From Brachybacterium sp. UMB0905 (lineage in GTDB: Bacteria > Actinomycetota > Actinomycetes > Actinomycetales > Dermabacteraceae), in assembly GCF_002871795.1 (NCBI RefSeq), contig NZ_PNHL01000005.1:124001-188000 (forward strand): 64,000 nucleotides of DNA, given 5' to 3'. The position numbers and the translations under genes are program-made. The notes under the pieces are model-generated. The model ran no database searches and had not been told where the DNA came from. It saw nothing but the letters and a program-made list of their open reading frames with translations. Below, in pieces: positions 1-8,345 of the stretch; the first letter of the stretch is position 1, and each line of letters begins with the position of its first letter.

Positions 1-2
1 CC

Positions 3-920
3 CGCGCCGATGAGCGCGTCATCGCCATCAGCGCCGCGATGGTGGACCCCGTCGGCCTCACCCCGATGCAGCGCAAGATGCCCGATCGGGTCCTCGATGT
101 CGGCATCGCCGAGCAGCTCGCTCTTGGCACTGCCGCGGGGCTCTCCCGAGGTGGCGCGAAGCCGCTCGTCGCCCTCTACTCGACGTTCCTGAACCGGGCC
201 TTCGACCAGATGCTGCTGGATGTTGCCCTGCACCACGAAGACGTCACCATCACGCTGGATCGCGCCGGCATCACCGGGGACGACGGGCCCAGCCACCACG
301 GCATGTGGGACTTGGCCCTGGCCGCCCAGGTCCCCGGCGCGACCGTGTTCGCACCGCGCGATGGTGATCAGCTCGCCCGCGCCGTACCCGCGGCCCTCGC
401 CACGCCGGGGCTGAGCCTCGTGCGCTTTCCCAAGGGCAAGGCCCCAGCTGCGCTGCCCGCGATCGAGACCCGCGAGGGGATCGACACGCTGCTGCGCACC
501 GGCCCCGAGGCGGCCGATGCACCCGCAGACCCTGGAGCGCCGGACATCCTCGTCGTCTCGATCGGGGCGCTCGGCCACGCCGCCGTCGCCGCGGCCCGCG
601 AGGTGGCCCGCGAGCACCCCGAGGCCCGGATCCACGTGATCGACCCCGTGCAGGCGCTGCCACTGCCGACGCCGCTGCTGAAGGCCGCCGTCCGTGCCCG
701 CGCTGTGGTCACTACCGAGGACGGCGTGGTTGAGCGTGGCATCGGCGCAGCCCTCGTCCATGAGCTCACCACGCGCGCGACCCGCGAGCACCCCGCACCG
801 CTGCTGCGCACCATCGGCGTGCCGCAGAGCTTCCCCCGACACGCGAAGCGTGAGGCCATCCTCGAACGCTGCGGCATGGACGCCGCCGGCATCGCCCGCA
901 CCCTGCGCGAGGTGCTCTGA
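3..920 (+). CDS. dxs: 1-deoxy-D-xylulose-5-phosphate synthase, C-terminal part (5' end outside window)
   Basis: This is the last 305 residues of DXS, which condenses pyruvate with glyceraldehyde 3-phosphate using thiamine diphosphate, the first step of the MEP isoprenoid pathway in the cytosol. The frame is open from the left edge, so the start and N-terminal cofactor domain are outside. Visible are the transketolase pyrimidine-binding domain (fragment residues 1-135) with GIAEQ, whose Glu is the family's catalytic acid, and the GDDGPSHHGMWDL stretch, then the transketolase C-terminal domain (165-295). The stop is TGA at 918. No other MEP-pathway gene follows; a 146-base gap separates it from a permease. 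Confidence 0.96.
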   Translation, partial: RADERVIAISAAMVDPVGLTPMQRKMPDRVLDVGIAEQLALGTAAGLSRGGAKPLVALYSTFLNRAFDQMLLDVALHHEDVTITLDRAGITGDDGPSHHGMWDLALAAQVPGATVFAPRDGDQLARAVPAALATPGLSLVRFPKGKAPAALPAIETREGIDTLLRTGPEAADAPADPGAPDILVVSIGALGHAAVAAAREVAREHPEARIHVIDPVQALPLPTPLLKAAVRARAVVTTEDGVVERGIGAALVHELTTRATREHPAPLLRTIGVPQSFPRHAKREAILERCGMDAAGIARTLREVL

Positions 921-1066
921 GACCGGCCCGAGACCGCCGAGACCGGCCCTGCGCGCCTCGGTGCCCCTAGGATCCCGGCCCCAGCTGAGAGGTATATTCG
1001 CCACCGTCTGCGAGGCGACCGGCCTTGCCCCGACACCGCCGCACCTTCTCAGATCGGAGCCCCCAC

Positions 1067-2449
1067 GTGGATACCTGGGAACAGACCCTGGGGGCGGGAC
1101 CGCTGCTCGGCATCGCTGCCGCCGGTATCGCCCTGATCCTCCTGCTCATCATCAAGTTCAAGGTCCATGCCTTCGTCACCCTGGTGGTGGTCTCCGTGCT
1201 CACGGCGATCGTCGCGGGGATCCCCACCGGCGACCTCTATGAGGTGGTGATGGGCGGGTTCCGCAGCACCCTCGGGGACGTGGGCATCCTGGTCGGTCTC
1301 GGTGCGATGCTCGGCAAGCTCATCGAGCACTCCGGCGGCGCTCGGGTTCTCGCCGATTCGATGATCCGGATCTTCGGGGAACGACGGGCCCCGGTCGCCC
1401 TGGGCGCAGCCTCCCTGTTCCTTGGCTTCCCGATGTTCTTCGATGCCGGGCTTGTGGTCATGCTGCCGATCGTGTTCGCCGTTGCAGCGCGGCTGGGCGG
1501 ACCGATCCTGCTCTATGCGATGCCCACCGCGGTCGCGTTCAGCGTCATGCATGTCTTCGTCCCGCCGCACCCCGGTCCCGTGGCCGCCTCCACCTATTTC
1601 GGCACCAACCTCGGTCTGCTGATCCTCGCCGGCATCGTGGTCGCGGTCCCCACCTTCTACGTCACCGGCTACCTGTGGGGGAAGGTGTGCGGCCGCCGCT
1701 TCTCCTTCACGGACATTCCCGGGGCCATCTTCTCCACCGAGGATGACGCAGACGTGAAGAATCCGCCGTCGGCGCTCACGGTGATCGCCGTGCTCCTGCT
1801 GCCGATGCTGCTGATCTTCCTGAACACCGGCGTGGACTACGCCGCGACGGCAGGGTTCATCACCGGCGAGGAGACCTGGGCGCAGGTCTTCACCTTGCTT
1901 GGCAAGTCCGGGATCGCGCTGCTGATCTCGCTGCTGGTCGCCCTGGTGGTGCTGGGCAGTGCCCGCGGAGAATCCGGCAGTGCCCTGGAGAAGCTGGTGG
2001 ACTCGGCTCTGGGTCCCATCGCGGCGGTCGTGTTCATCACCGGTGCCGGCGGCATGTATGGCGGGGTGCTGCGCTCCTCCGGGATCGGCGATGCCCTCGC
2101 CGATGTCATGAACGACTTGGGCATCCCGGTGCTGCTGGCCGTCTACACCGTGGCTGTGGTGCTGCGGGTCGCGCAGGGATCGGCCACCGTGGCCCTGACC
2201 ACTGCGGCCGGGCTCATGGCCCCGGCGGTGATGGCCGGAGACTTCTCGCAGATGCAGATCGTGGCGATCACGCTGGCCTGTGCGGCCGGTTCGGTGTTCG
2301 CCTCGCATGTGAATGATTCGGGGTTCTGGCTCGTCGGCCGTCTGTTCGGCATGGATGTGGCCACGACGCTGCGCACCTGGACCGTGCAGCAGACCCTGCA
2401 GTCGCTCATGGTGTTCGCCATGGCGGCTCTGATCTTCCTGGTGCTGTGA
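1067..2449 (+). CDS. gntP: GntP-family gluconate/sugar-acid:H+ symporter
   Basis: This is a 460-residue polytopic membrane protein with about 12 hydrophobic segments along its whole length. It matches the GntP family, which imports gluconate or related hydroxy acids with protons; family features include the conserved GFPMFFDAG region near residue 125 and the C-terminal HVNDSGFW. I chose GTG 1067 because GGAG at 1056-1059 lies 7 bases upstream; a TTG at 1025 would add 14 unlikely residues. A TATATT at 993-998 is a possible -10. No gluconate kinase or GntR regulator is adjacent, so the substrate is inferred from family only. Confidence 0.88.
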   Translation: MDTWEQTLGAGPLLGIAAAGIALILLLIIKFKVHAFVTLVVVSVLTAIVAGIPTGDLYEVVMGGFRSTLGDVGILVGLGAMLGKLIEHSGGARVLADSMIRIFGERRAPVALGAASLFLGFPMFFDAGLVVMLPIVFAVAARLGGPILLYAMPTAVAFSVMHVFVPPHPGPVAASTYFGTNLGLLILAGIVVAVPTFYVTGYLWGKVCGRRFSFTDIPGAIFSTEDDADVKNPPSALTVIAVLLLPMLLIFLNTGVDYAATAGFITGEETWAQVFTLLGKSGIALLISLLVALVVLGSARGESGSALEKLVDSALGPIAAVVFITGAGGMYGGVLRSSGIGDALADVMNDLGIPVLLAVYTVAVVLRVAQGSATVALTTAAGLMAPAVMAGDFSQMQIVAITLACAAGSVFASHVNDSGFWLVGRLFGMDVATTLRTWTVQQTLQSLMVFAMAALIFLVL

Positions 2450-2570
2450 CGACATCCTGCGTGCCGTGACGGTGTTGTGGATGCGGTAGCGACGTCCCTG
2501 CAGCTGTGACATCGGGCGATCGCCCGGTGCGCCGGGCCCGCCGCACCCGGCCATGCCCGGTCCCGAGACC

Positions 2571-2583
2571 TAGACTGCAGTTA
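2571..2583 (+). promoter_or_regulatory. Leaderless promoter of ctaA (-10 box TAGACT)
   Basis: TAGACT at 2571-2576 matches the actinobacterial TAnnnT -10 pattern. Six bases later comes ATG 2583, so transcription would begin at or next to the start codon. No Shine-Dalgarno sequence is visible before the ATG, which fits a leaderless mRNA. I see no good -35. Confidence 0.6.
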
Positions 2584-3632
2584 TGTCCGATCCTGCCCCG
2601 GCACCAGCGCCTCTGCCCGAGCGCCACGGCCGCATCTCCACTCTGCCCGATCCGCGTCTTGTCGACTGGGGGCCGCAGCGCCGCGCCCGCATCGTGCAGG
2701 TCGCCTTCTGGGGCAACCTGATCAGCCAGATGGGCATCATCCTCACGGGCGGCCTGGTACGCCTGACCGGATCGGGCCTGGGCTGCTCGACGTGGCCGCA
2801 CTGCGAGCCCGGACAGTTCGTGCCCGAGCTGACTCTCGAGGCGGGGATCCACCCGCTGGTGGAGTACGGCAACCGCTCCCTCACCGGTGTACTGAGCATC
2901 TTCGCGGTGCTGCTGCTGGTGGTGGCCTGGCGCTGGCTACGGCACAAGGGCGTCGGCTTCCTGCGGCTGGCGACAGTGCCGCTGATCGGCACGCTCCTGC
3001 AGGCGCTCATCGGGATGGTGGTGGTCAAGGCGGACCTGCACCCCGGCGTGGTGAGCCCCCACTTCCTGCTCTCCCCGATCCTCGCCGCCGCCTCCATGGT
3101 GCTGGTGGTGCGGCTGTATGACGGCGACGGGGTGCTGCGCCTGGCCGCTCCGCGCCTGGCCCTGCTGCTGTTCGCGCCGCTGGCCGCGATGGGATTCACG
3201 GTCCTCGTGCTGGGCACGATCGTGACCGGCACCGGCCCGCATTCGGGCGATGCCGGGGACATCGTGCGCATCACGGTCAATCCGGTGCTGATCTCCCGCC
3301 TGCACGCCGTGGCGGTGTGGATCTTCTGCGGCCTGCTGGTGGCGCTCATGGTGGTGCTGCATCGCGCAGGCGTGCGGAAGGAGGCCCGCGCGGCCGCCTG
3401 GCTGCTGCTGGGGGTCACCGTGGCCCAGGGCATCGTCGGCTACATCCAGTACTTCACCGGCCTGCCCGAGCTGGTGGTGTTCCTCCACCTGGTGGGCGCA
3501 GCGATGTTCGCCGCGGCCATCGCCCTGGTGGGCGCCCGACTGGTGACCTGGCAGGCCCCTGAGGAGGGACCGGCCACCGACATCGCCACCGGTGAGCAGC
3601 TCGATGCCGCGGATACGGCAGGTGCACGATGA
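2583..3632 (+). CDS. ctaA: Heme A synthase (COX15/CtaA family)
   Basis: This is a 349-residue integral membrane protein that oxidises heme O to heme A for the aa3-type cytochrome oxidase. About eight transmembrane segments can be traced, and the TGGLVRLTGSGLGCSTWP motif after the first helix is characteristic of the COX15/CtaA family, with a heme-ligand His in a following segment (residues near 90-100). The start at ATG 2583 is supported by a -10 box 6 bases upstream. In mycobacteria the same gene lies beside the ABC pair and suf operon, as here. The stop overlaps the next start by 4 bases, so the downstream peptidase is probably translationally coupled. Confidence 0.94.
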   Translation: MSDPAPAPAPLPERHGRISTLPDPRLVDWGPQRRARIVQVAFWGNLISQMGIILTGGLVRLTGSGLGCSTWPHCEPGQFVPELTLEAGIHPLVEYGNRSLTGVLSIFAVLLLVVAWRWLRHKGVGFLRLATVPLIGTLLQALIGMVVVKADLHPGVVSPHFLLSPILAAASMVLVVRLYDGDGVLRLAAPRLALLLFAPLAAMGFTVLVLGTIVTGTGPHSGDAGDIVRITVNPVLISRLHAVAVWIFCGLLVALMVVLHRAGVRKEARAAAWLLLGVTVAQGIVGYIQYFTGLPELVVFLHLVGAAMFAAAIALVGARLVTWQAPEEGPATDIATGEQLDAADTAGAR

Positions 3633-4450
3633 TCCTCGGCCGCCGACGCCGCCAACAGACCGCCGAACTGCCCACCCTCGAGCAGGCCCGCCCCGCCGGG
3701 GAGTTCGTCGCCGAAGTCCTCAGCCATCTGCGCAACGTCGTCGAGGTGGGCTGGAATCTCTTGGACATCGATGCGGAAGCGCACCGCCTGATCCGCGAGC
3801 GAGGAGCCACCAGCTGCTACCTCGACTATGCGCCCGCCTTCGGCTCCGGCCCCTTCGGGCACGTCATCTGCACCTCCCTGAACGACGGTGTGCTGCACGG
3901 CCGCCCTCACGATCGGGTGCTGGCCGACGGAGACCTGCTCTCCCTGGACTTCGCGGTGCAGGTTGAGGGCTGGGTCGCGGATTCCTGCCTCACGATCCCG
4001 GTGGGCACGCCGCGGGAGGAGGACCTGCAGCTGATCCGCGACACCGAGCAGGTGATGTGGGCGGGCATCGACCAGGTGCGCTCCGGCGCGACCGTCGGCG
4101 ATATCGGCCATGCCGTGATGACCGCGGCGCATGAGCTCGGCTACACGATCAACGAGCGCTTCGGCGGGCACGGCGTGGGCCGCACCATGCACGAGGCGCC
4201 ATTCGTGCCCAACCATGGCACGCCGGGCGCTGGGGCCGAGCTCGTGGCCGGGCAGCTGATCACCGTCGAACCGTTCCTCGTACCGACCACGAATGAGCTC
4301 ATGATCGATGAGCGCGACGGGTGGACACAGCTGAGCGCCGACGGATCCCGTGGCGCTCACGCCGAGCACACGCTCCAGGTCACCGACGGCGCGCCGGTCA
4401 TCCTTACCGCCCGCGCCGACGACCCCGCCCCGCGCAGCTCGCTCGGCTGA
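3629..4450 (+). CDS. map: Type I methionine aminopeptidase (M24 family)
   Basis: This 273-residue cytosolic dimetal peptidase removes the initiator Met from new proteins. All five family metal ligands can be placed: Asp107 (SLDF), Asp118 (ADSC), His181 (GGHGVG), Glu214 (ITVEPF) and Glu246 (HAEHT). The ATG overlaps the ctaA stop by 4 bases, so it forms a two-gene unit with ctaA. This may be a second map copy, because actinobacteria often carry two and the housekeeping copy is usually beside adk/infA. It converges on the ABC permease gene with only 39 bases between the stops. Confidence 0.93.
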   Translation: MILGRRRRQQTAELPTLEQARPAGEFVAEVLSHLRNVVEVGWNLLDIDAEAHRLIRERGATSCYLDYAPAFGSGPFGHVICTSLNDGVLHGRPHDRVLADGDLLSLDFAVQVEGWVADSCLTIPVGTPREEDLQLIRDTEQVMWAGIDQVRSGATVGDIGHAVMTAAHELGYTINERFGGHGVGRTMHEAPFVPNHGTPGAGAELVAGQLITVEPFLVPTTNELMIDERDGWTQLSADGSRGAHAEHTLQVTDGAPVILTARADDPAPRSSLG

Positions 4451-4489
4451 GCACTCCCGGGCTCGGGCACCGCTGTCTGCGGGCGCCGC

Positions 4490-5278
4490 TCAGCTGTCGG
4501 TCCAGCGGAACCAGCGCATCACCGCGAGGCTGCCGCCGAGCGCCCACGCGGCCAGCACCAGCACCGCCCCGAGGCGCCACGGCGCCCCGGCGAGCGCTGC
4601 GCGCAGCAGATCCCCGAGCGCCCCGGAGGGCAGCAGATCCACGAGTCCGCCCAGCAGGGGCGGCAGGCTCGCCGAGGGGATCGCCACCCCGCCCACGGCC
4701 ACCAGCAGCACGAACACGAGATTCGCCACCGCCAGCACCGCCTCGGTGCGCAGCAGCCCCGCGACCAGCAGACCCAGCGCCCCAAAGGCGATGGTGCCGA
4801 GCGCCCAGATCGGGAGCACCGCGGCGATCTGCCACAGCTGGGGACGCCACCCGAGCGCGAGAGCGAGCCCGCCGAGCACGACGAACTGGATCAGCTGCAC
4901 GAGAGCGGTGGCGAGGATCTTCCCGGCGAGATACCCGTCGCGGCCCAGGGGAGTGGTGGCCACCCAGCGCAGCACCCCGTTGCGGCGGTCGAATCCGGTC
5001 TGGATCGCCTGGGAGGTGAAGGACGTGGACATCAGCGCCGTGGCGAAGGTCGCTGCGAGCGCGGTGTTGATCGTCTCGGCGCCCTCGAGGCGGCCCACCG
5101 GCAGCAGCCGCAGCGCGATGAGCACCATGGCGGGGGCGGCGATCGCGACCATGAGCTGCTCGCCGTTGGTCAGCAGAATCCGGGCTTCGAGCGCTGCATG
5201 GGAGAGGATGCGGCGTCCGCGCGGAGCGGGGGCCGGACGCGCGGTGCGGCCCGGGATGCTCGTGGGGGTGCTGCTCAT
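4490..5278 (-). CDS. ABC-2 type transporter permease
   Basis: This 262-residue protein has six predicted membrane segments after a basic, proline-rich N-terminus of about 25 residues. It fits the ABC-2 export permease family (drug, lipid or heme-like substrates; the substrate is unknown). Its ATG overlaps the stop of the upstream ATPase gene by 4 bases on the minus strand, so the two form one exporter. The neighbourhood (ctaA on one side, sufR on the other) is the same as mycobacterial Rv1456c-Rv1458c, which hints at a role linked to respiration or Fe-S biology, but that is inference. Confidence 0.9.
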   Translation of the reverse strand: MSSTPTSIPGRTARPAPAPRGRRILSHAALEARILLTNGEQLMVAIAAPAMVLIALRLLPVGRLEGAETINTALAATFATALMSTSFTSQAIQTGFDRRNGVLRWVATTPLGRDGYLAGKILATALVQLIQFVVLGGLALALGWRPQLWQIAAVLPIWALGTIAFGALGLLVAGLLRTEAVLAVANLVFVLLVAVGGVAIPSASLPPLLGGLVDLLPSGALGDLLRAALAGAPWRLGAVLVLAAWALGGSLAVMRWFRWTDS

Positions 5279-6228
5279 CGGGTCTCCTCCGTCCTCGCTG
5301 CGCCACCGGGCGCCGCCGGGTCCCCGCTGTCGGGCCCGCTGCCGGTTCCGGTGGCGGTACCGGTCTCGGCGTCGGCGTCGGCCATGAGGTCCAGCAGGAC
5401 CGATTCCAGCTCAGCGGACCCCGAGCCCACGACATCCAGCTGAGCACCGTGCGCCTGCGCGGTGCGGCGCAGATCCGCGGTGAGCGCAGCGACCGCCTCG
5501 GGTGCCACGCCGTCGGCGCGATAGCGCACCGCGAGAGAGCCGCTCTGCGCCGCATGCGCATCGACGACCTCCTGCACGGTGCCGGAGGCGATCGCCCGCC
5601 CCCCGGCGATCACGCAGACCGCATCGGCAAGACCCACCACATCGTCCATGAGGTGCGTGGTGAGCACGACGGCGGTGCCGGTGCGGGCGAGCGCCCGGAC
5701 GAGGTCGCGGACCTTTGCCCGGATGGCGGGATCCATCCCGGCAGTGGGCTCATCGAGGAACAGCAGCTCGGGACGGCCGATGATGGCCAGCGCCAGCGCC
5801 AGACGCTGCCGCTGCCCGCCGGAGAGGCGCCGCACGATCGTGCCGGAGAACTCATCGATCCCCAAGTGCTCGGAGACCTCCGCAACATTCAGAGGGTTCT
5901 GGTAGAGGCTCGCGCCGTAGCGCAGCAGACGCCCCGCGGTGGAACCGGAAGCGAGCCCGCCGTCCTGGATCATGACGCCCACGCGGGCGCGATGCTCGGC
6001 GCTGGCGCGGTGCGGATCGGCACCTAGCGCGCGGATGGTTCCGGCGTCGGGGCGCAGCAGCCCGGTGGCGCAGGAGACCAGTGTGGTCTTCCCAGCGCCG
6101 TTGGGGCCCAGCAGGGCGGTGACCTCGCCGCGGCGGGCCACGAGGTCCAGGCCGTCCAGGGCGCGCACGGGCCCGTAGGCCAGGTGCAGGCCCTCAGCGA
6201 TCAGAGCGGGGGAGGAGTGTTCGGTCAT
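5275..6228 (-). CDS. ABC transporter ATP-binding protein
   Basis: This 317-residue ATPase partners with the overlapping permease. In order it has Walker A (GPNGAGKTT, near residue 40), the signature LSGGQRQRL (near 137), Walker B LLFLDEPTAG (near 160) and the switch His in TTH. The C-terminal ~80 residues after the ABC fold are variable, ending in a Gly/Thr/Ala-rich tail. I chose ATG 6228 because a GGAG lies 5 bases upstream and the ABC fold begins about 10 residues later; the frame stays open to 6294. A TACGAT just upstream is a possible -10. Confidence 0.92.
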   Translation of the reverse strand: MTEHSSPALIAEGLHLAYGPVRALDGLDLVARRGEVTALLGPNGAGKTTLVSCATGLLRPDAGTIRALGADPHRASAEHRARVGVMIQDGGLASGSTAGRLLRYGASLYQNPLNVAEVSEHLGIDEFSGTIVRRLSGGQRQRLALALAIIGRPELLFLDEPTAGMDPAIRAKVRDLVRALARTGTAVVLTTHLMDDVVGLADAVCVIAGGRAIASGTVQEVVDAHAAQSGSLAVRYRADGVAPEAVAALTADLRRTAQAHGAQLDVVGSGSAELESVLLDLMADADAETGTATGTGSGPDSGDPAAPGGAARTEETR

Positions 6229-6329
6229 GGCCGCTCCATCGTAGGCGGGCACGGCCAGGATCCCGCTCTGTGCCCGTCGCGCGGCGCGAGGCACACGCCG
6301 GGCAGGCCACCACGGGGGGCCAAGCGCGG

Positions 6330-7397
6330 TCAGCGGCCCGTCACGTGCAGCGGGGTATGCGCGGGATCGACGACCTCTGCGGTCAGCGGCGGCTCAGGGG
6401 CACTGCCACCCGGCCCCCAGGTGTCGGTCTCGAAACGGTTCCGGTCATGGGGCGTAAGCAGCGGCTCGAGGTCGGGGCCCGTCGGCACGATGCGCGTGGG
6501 ATTGATGTCCTCGTGCACGTAGTAGTAGTGCCGCTTGATCTGCGCGAAGTCCACGGTGTCGCCGAAGCCGGGGGTCTGGAACAGATCCTTGGTGTAGTTC
6601 CACAGATTCGGCATCGAGGCGAGGGTCTGGCGGTTGGCCTTGAAGTGGCCGTGGTAGACGGGATCGAAGCGGATCAGGGTGGGGAACAGCCGCACATCGG
6701 CCTCGGTGATCATCGGCCCCATGAGGTAGCGGCGGTCCGCCAGGCGCTCCTCAAGCTCATCGAGGGCCTCCCACAGCAGGTGGTACTCCTTTTCGTAGGC
6801 GTCCTGGGAGCCGGCGAACCCCACCTTGTACACCCCGTTGTTCACGCGGTGCAGCATCCAGTCATTCAGCTCGTCGATCTGTTCGCGCAGCGCCGCGGGG
6901 TATAGATCCGGTGCGCCCTCACGGTGGAAGGCGGTCCACTGGGTCGCGAAATCCAGGGTGATCTGCTGGAAGTCGTTGGTCACCACGGCCTTGGTGGGGA
7001 CATCCACGATCGCCGGCACGGTGATGCCGCGCGGGTAGTCCGCGAAGCGTGCGAAATACGCCTCCTGCAGACGCTCGTAGCCGAGCACCGGGTCCTTGCC
7101 GCCCGGGTCGAGGTCGAAGGTCCAGGACCGGGCGTCATGCGTGGGGCCGGGCATGCCCACGCTGATGGCCTCTTCGAGTCCCAGCAGCCGACGGGAGATC
7201 AGGGTGCGGTTCGCCCACGGGCAAGCGCGGGCGGCGATCAGCCGGTAGCGCCCGGCCTCGACCGGCCAGCCGTCACGGCCGTCGACGGTGATGCGGTCGG
7301 CGATGTAGTTCATGTCGCGGTCGAAGGCCTTGCCGGGCTGGACGTAGGCGCCCCTGGTCGGGTGCTCCAGGGCGGGGGATGAGTCGTGCTCGGTCAT
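6330..7397 (-). CDS. Glutathionyl-hydroquinone reductase-like protein (YqjG/ECM4 family)
   Basis: This 355-residue protein is of the omega-class glutathione-transferase type (YqjG/Xi class), which reduces glutathionyl-hydroquinones. The thioredoxin-fold motif ACPWANRT puts the nucleophilic Cys at residue 59, and the helical C-terminal domain (about 190-330) carries the family's conserved Tyr-rich patch (HYYYVHED). The start ATG 7397 follows AGGAG. Most actinobacteria lack glutathione, so the real thiol may be mycothiol (inference). A TATCCT -10 at 7430-7425 and a palindrome at 7441-7451 sit upstream. It is transcribed divergently from sufR. Confidence 0.88.
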   Translation of the reverse strand: MTEHDSSPALEHPTRGAYVQPGKAFDRDMNYIADRITVDGRDGWPVEAGRYRLIAARACPWANRTLISRRLLGLEEAISVGMPGPTHDARSWTFDLDPGGKDPVLGYERLQEAYFARFADYPRGITVPAIVDVPTKAVVTNDFQQITLDFATQWTAFHREGAPDLYPAALREQIDELNDWMLHRVNNGVYKVGFAGSQDAYEKEYHLLWEALDELEERLADRRYLMGPMITEADVRLFPTLIRFDPVYHGHFKANRQTLASMPNLWNYTKDLFQTPGFGDTVDFAQIKRHYYYVHEDINPTRIVPTGPDLEPLLTPHDRNRFETDTWGPGGSAPEPPLTAEVVDPAHTPLHVTGR

Positions 7398-7440
7398 GGT
7401 TCTCCTTCGGTGTGCGGAGCACCGAGGATAGTTGAATGTG

Positions 7441-7451
7441 GCACAATGTGC
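7441..7451. promoter_or_regulatory. Palindrome GCACA-N-TGTGC upstream of the GST-like gene
   Basis: This 11-base palindrome has perfect 5-base arms. It lies about 10 bases upstream of the candidate -10 (TATCCT, minus strand 7430-7425) of the glutathionyl-hydroquinone reductase gene, overlapping where a -35 would be. It is a plausible operator, but the binding protein is unknown. SufR, encoded divergently, has a differently composed candidate site. Confidence 0.35.
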
Positions 7452-7549
7452 GAGATGTGATCCACTTGTGGTGACGTGGAGGACGCGGGGTGCGGGACTG
7501 CTCGGATCCGGCGCCGCCCGGGTGCCCCGTGGCACATCTCTCGTCGGCC

Positions 7550-7575
7550 TTTTAGAAACCTGAGTGTTGTAAAAT
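7550..7575 (+). promoter_or_regulatory. sufR promoter with overlapping candidate SufR operator
   Basis: A 25-base imperfect palindrome at 7550-7574 has outer arms TTTTA and TAAAA, and 9 of its 12 base pairs match. The right arm forms the -10 box TAAAAT (7570-7575). The stretch is strikingly AT-rich for this genome. A repressor bound here would block the promoter directly, which fits the known autorepression of the suf operon by SufR. Transcription would start near 7582, leaving a short leader with GGGAGG before ATG 7599. Confidence 0.55.
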
Positions 7576-7598
7576 CGATCGGGCCGACGACGGGAGGG

Positions 7599-8345
7599 AT
7601 GCACGTGACGGAACCGGAGAACGAGCACGGCGCGACCCCGACGACGCGCGAGAGGCTCGTCGAGGCGATCTCCGCCCACGGTCCGATCACCGCTCGCGCG
7701 CTCGCCGAGCGCTTCGGACTGACCTCCGCTGCGGTGCGACGCCACCTCACGGTCCTCGAGGCCGAAGGGGTCATCGCCGAGCACGTCGTGCCCGTGGCCC
7801 AGCGCGGCCGCGGTCGACCCAGCAAATCCTTCGTCCTCTCCGCCTCCGCCCACGAGCACCTGCCCGGCGGGTACGACGAGATCGCCATCCTGGCGATGCA
7901 GGAGCTCGCCCGGGTGGGCGGCGAGGAGGCCGTCGAGCGCCTGGCCGCCGAACGGGTCGCCGACTGGGAGGACGAGCTGGATGCGCGCGTGACCGCGACC
8001 GAACAGGCCGCCGGTGACGAGCTCACCCCGTTCGACCGTCTCGAACTGCTCAGCGAGCTGCTGACCGAACGCGGCTACGCGACGACCGTGCGCCCACTCA
8101 GCGTCCCGCTGCCCGCCCCGGCTCGGCAGGAGGGCAGCGCAGCGCGTACCCTCGTCACGGCGCAGCTCTGCCACGGCCACTGCCCGGTTCTCGACATCGC
8201 CGCGGAGCATCCGCAGCTGTGCGAGGCCGAGACCCGGGTCATCTCCCGCATCATCGGCGCCCCCGTGCAGCGCCTGGCCACTCTGGCCCAGGGAGCCCAT
8301 GCCTGCACGACTCACATTCCGCTCACCGAGGGAAGGACACCATGA
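7599..8345 (+). CDS. sufR: SufR-type Fe-S cluster-binding repressor of the suf operon
   Basis: This 248-residue winged-helix regulator has a DeoR/ArsR-like HTH at about residues 17-60 ([17 protein letters not shown]) and a C-terminal cluster domain with Cys191, Cys195 and Cys208 (CHGHC, then 12 residues, then C), the arrangement SufR uses to hold an Fe-S cluster; Cys236 is a further thiol. The family represses suf genes when clusters are abundant. ATG 7599 follows GGGAGG directly; a GTG at 7605 is an alternative. The stop overlaps the sufB ATG by 4 bases. The promoter carries a palindrome over its -10. Confidence 0.93.
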   Translation: MHVTEPENEHGATPTTRERLVEAISAHGPITARALAERFGLTSAAVRRHLTVLEAEGVIAEHVVPVAQRGRGRPSKSFVLSASAHEHLPGGYDEIAILAMQELARVGGEEAVERLAAERVADWEDELDARVTATEQAAGDELTPFDRLELLSELLTERGYATTVRPLSVPLPAPARQEGSAARTLVTAQLCHGHCPVLDIAAEHPQLCEAETRVISRIIGAPVQRLATLAQGAHACTTHIPLTEGRTP

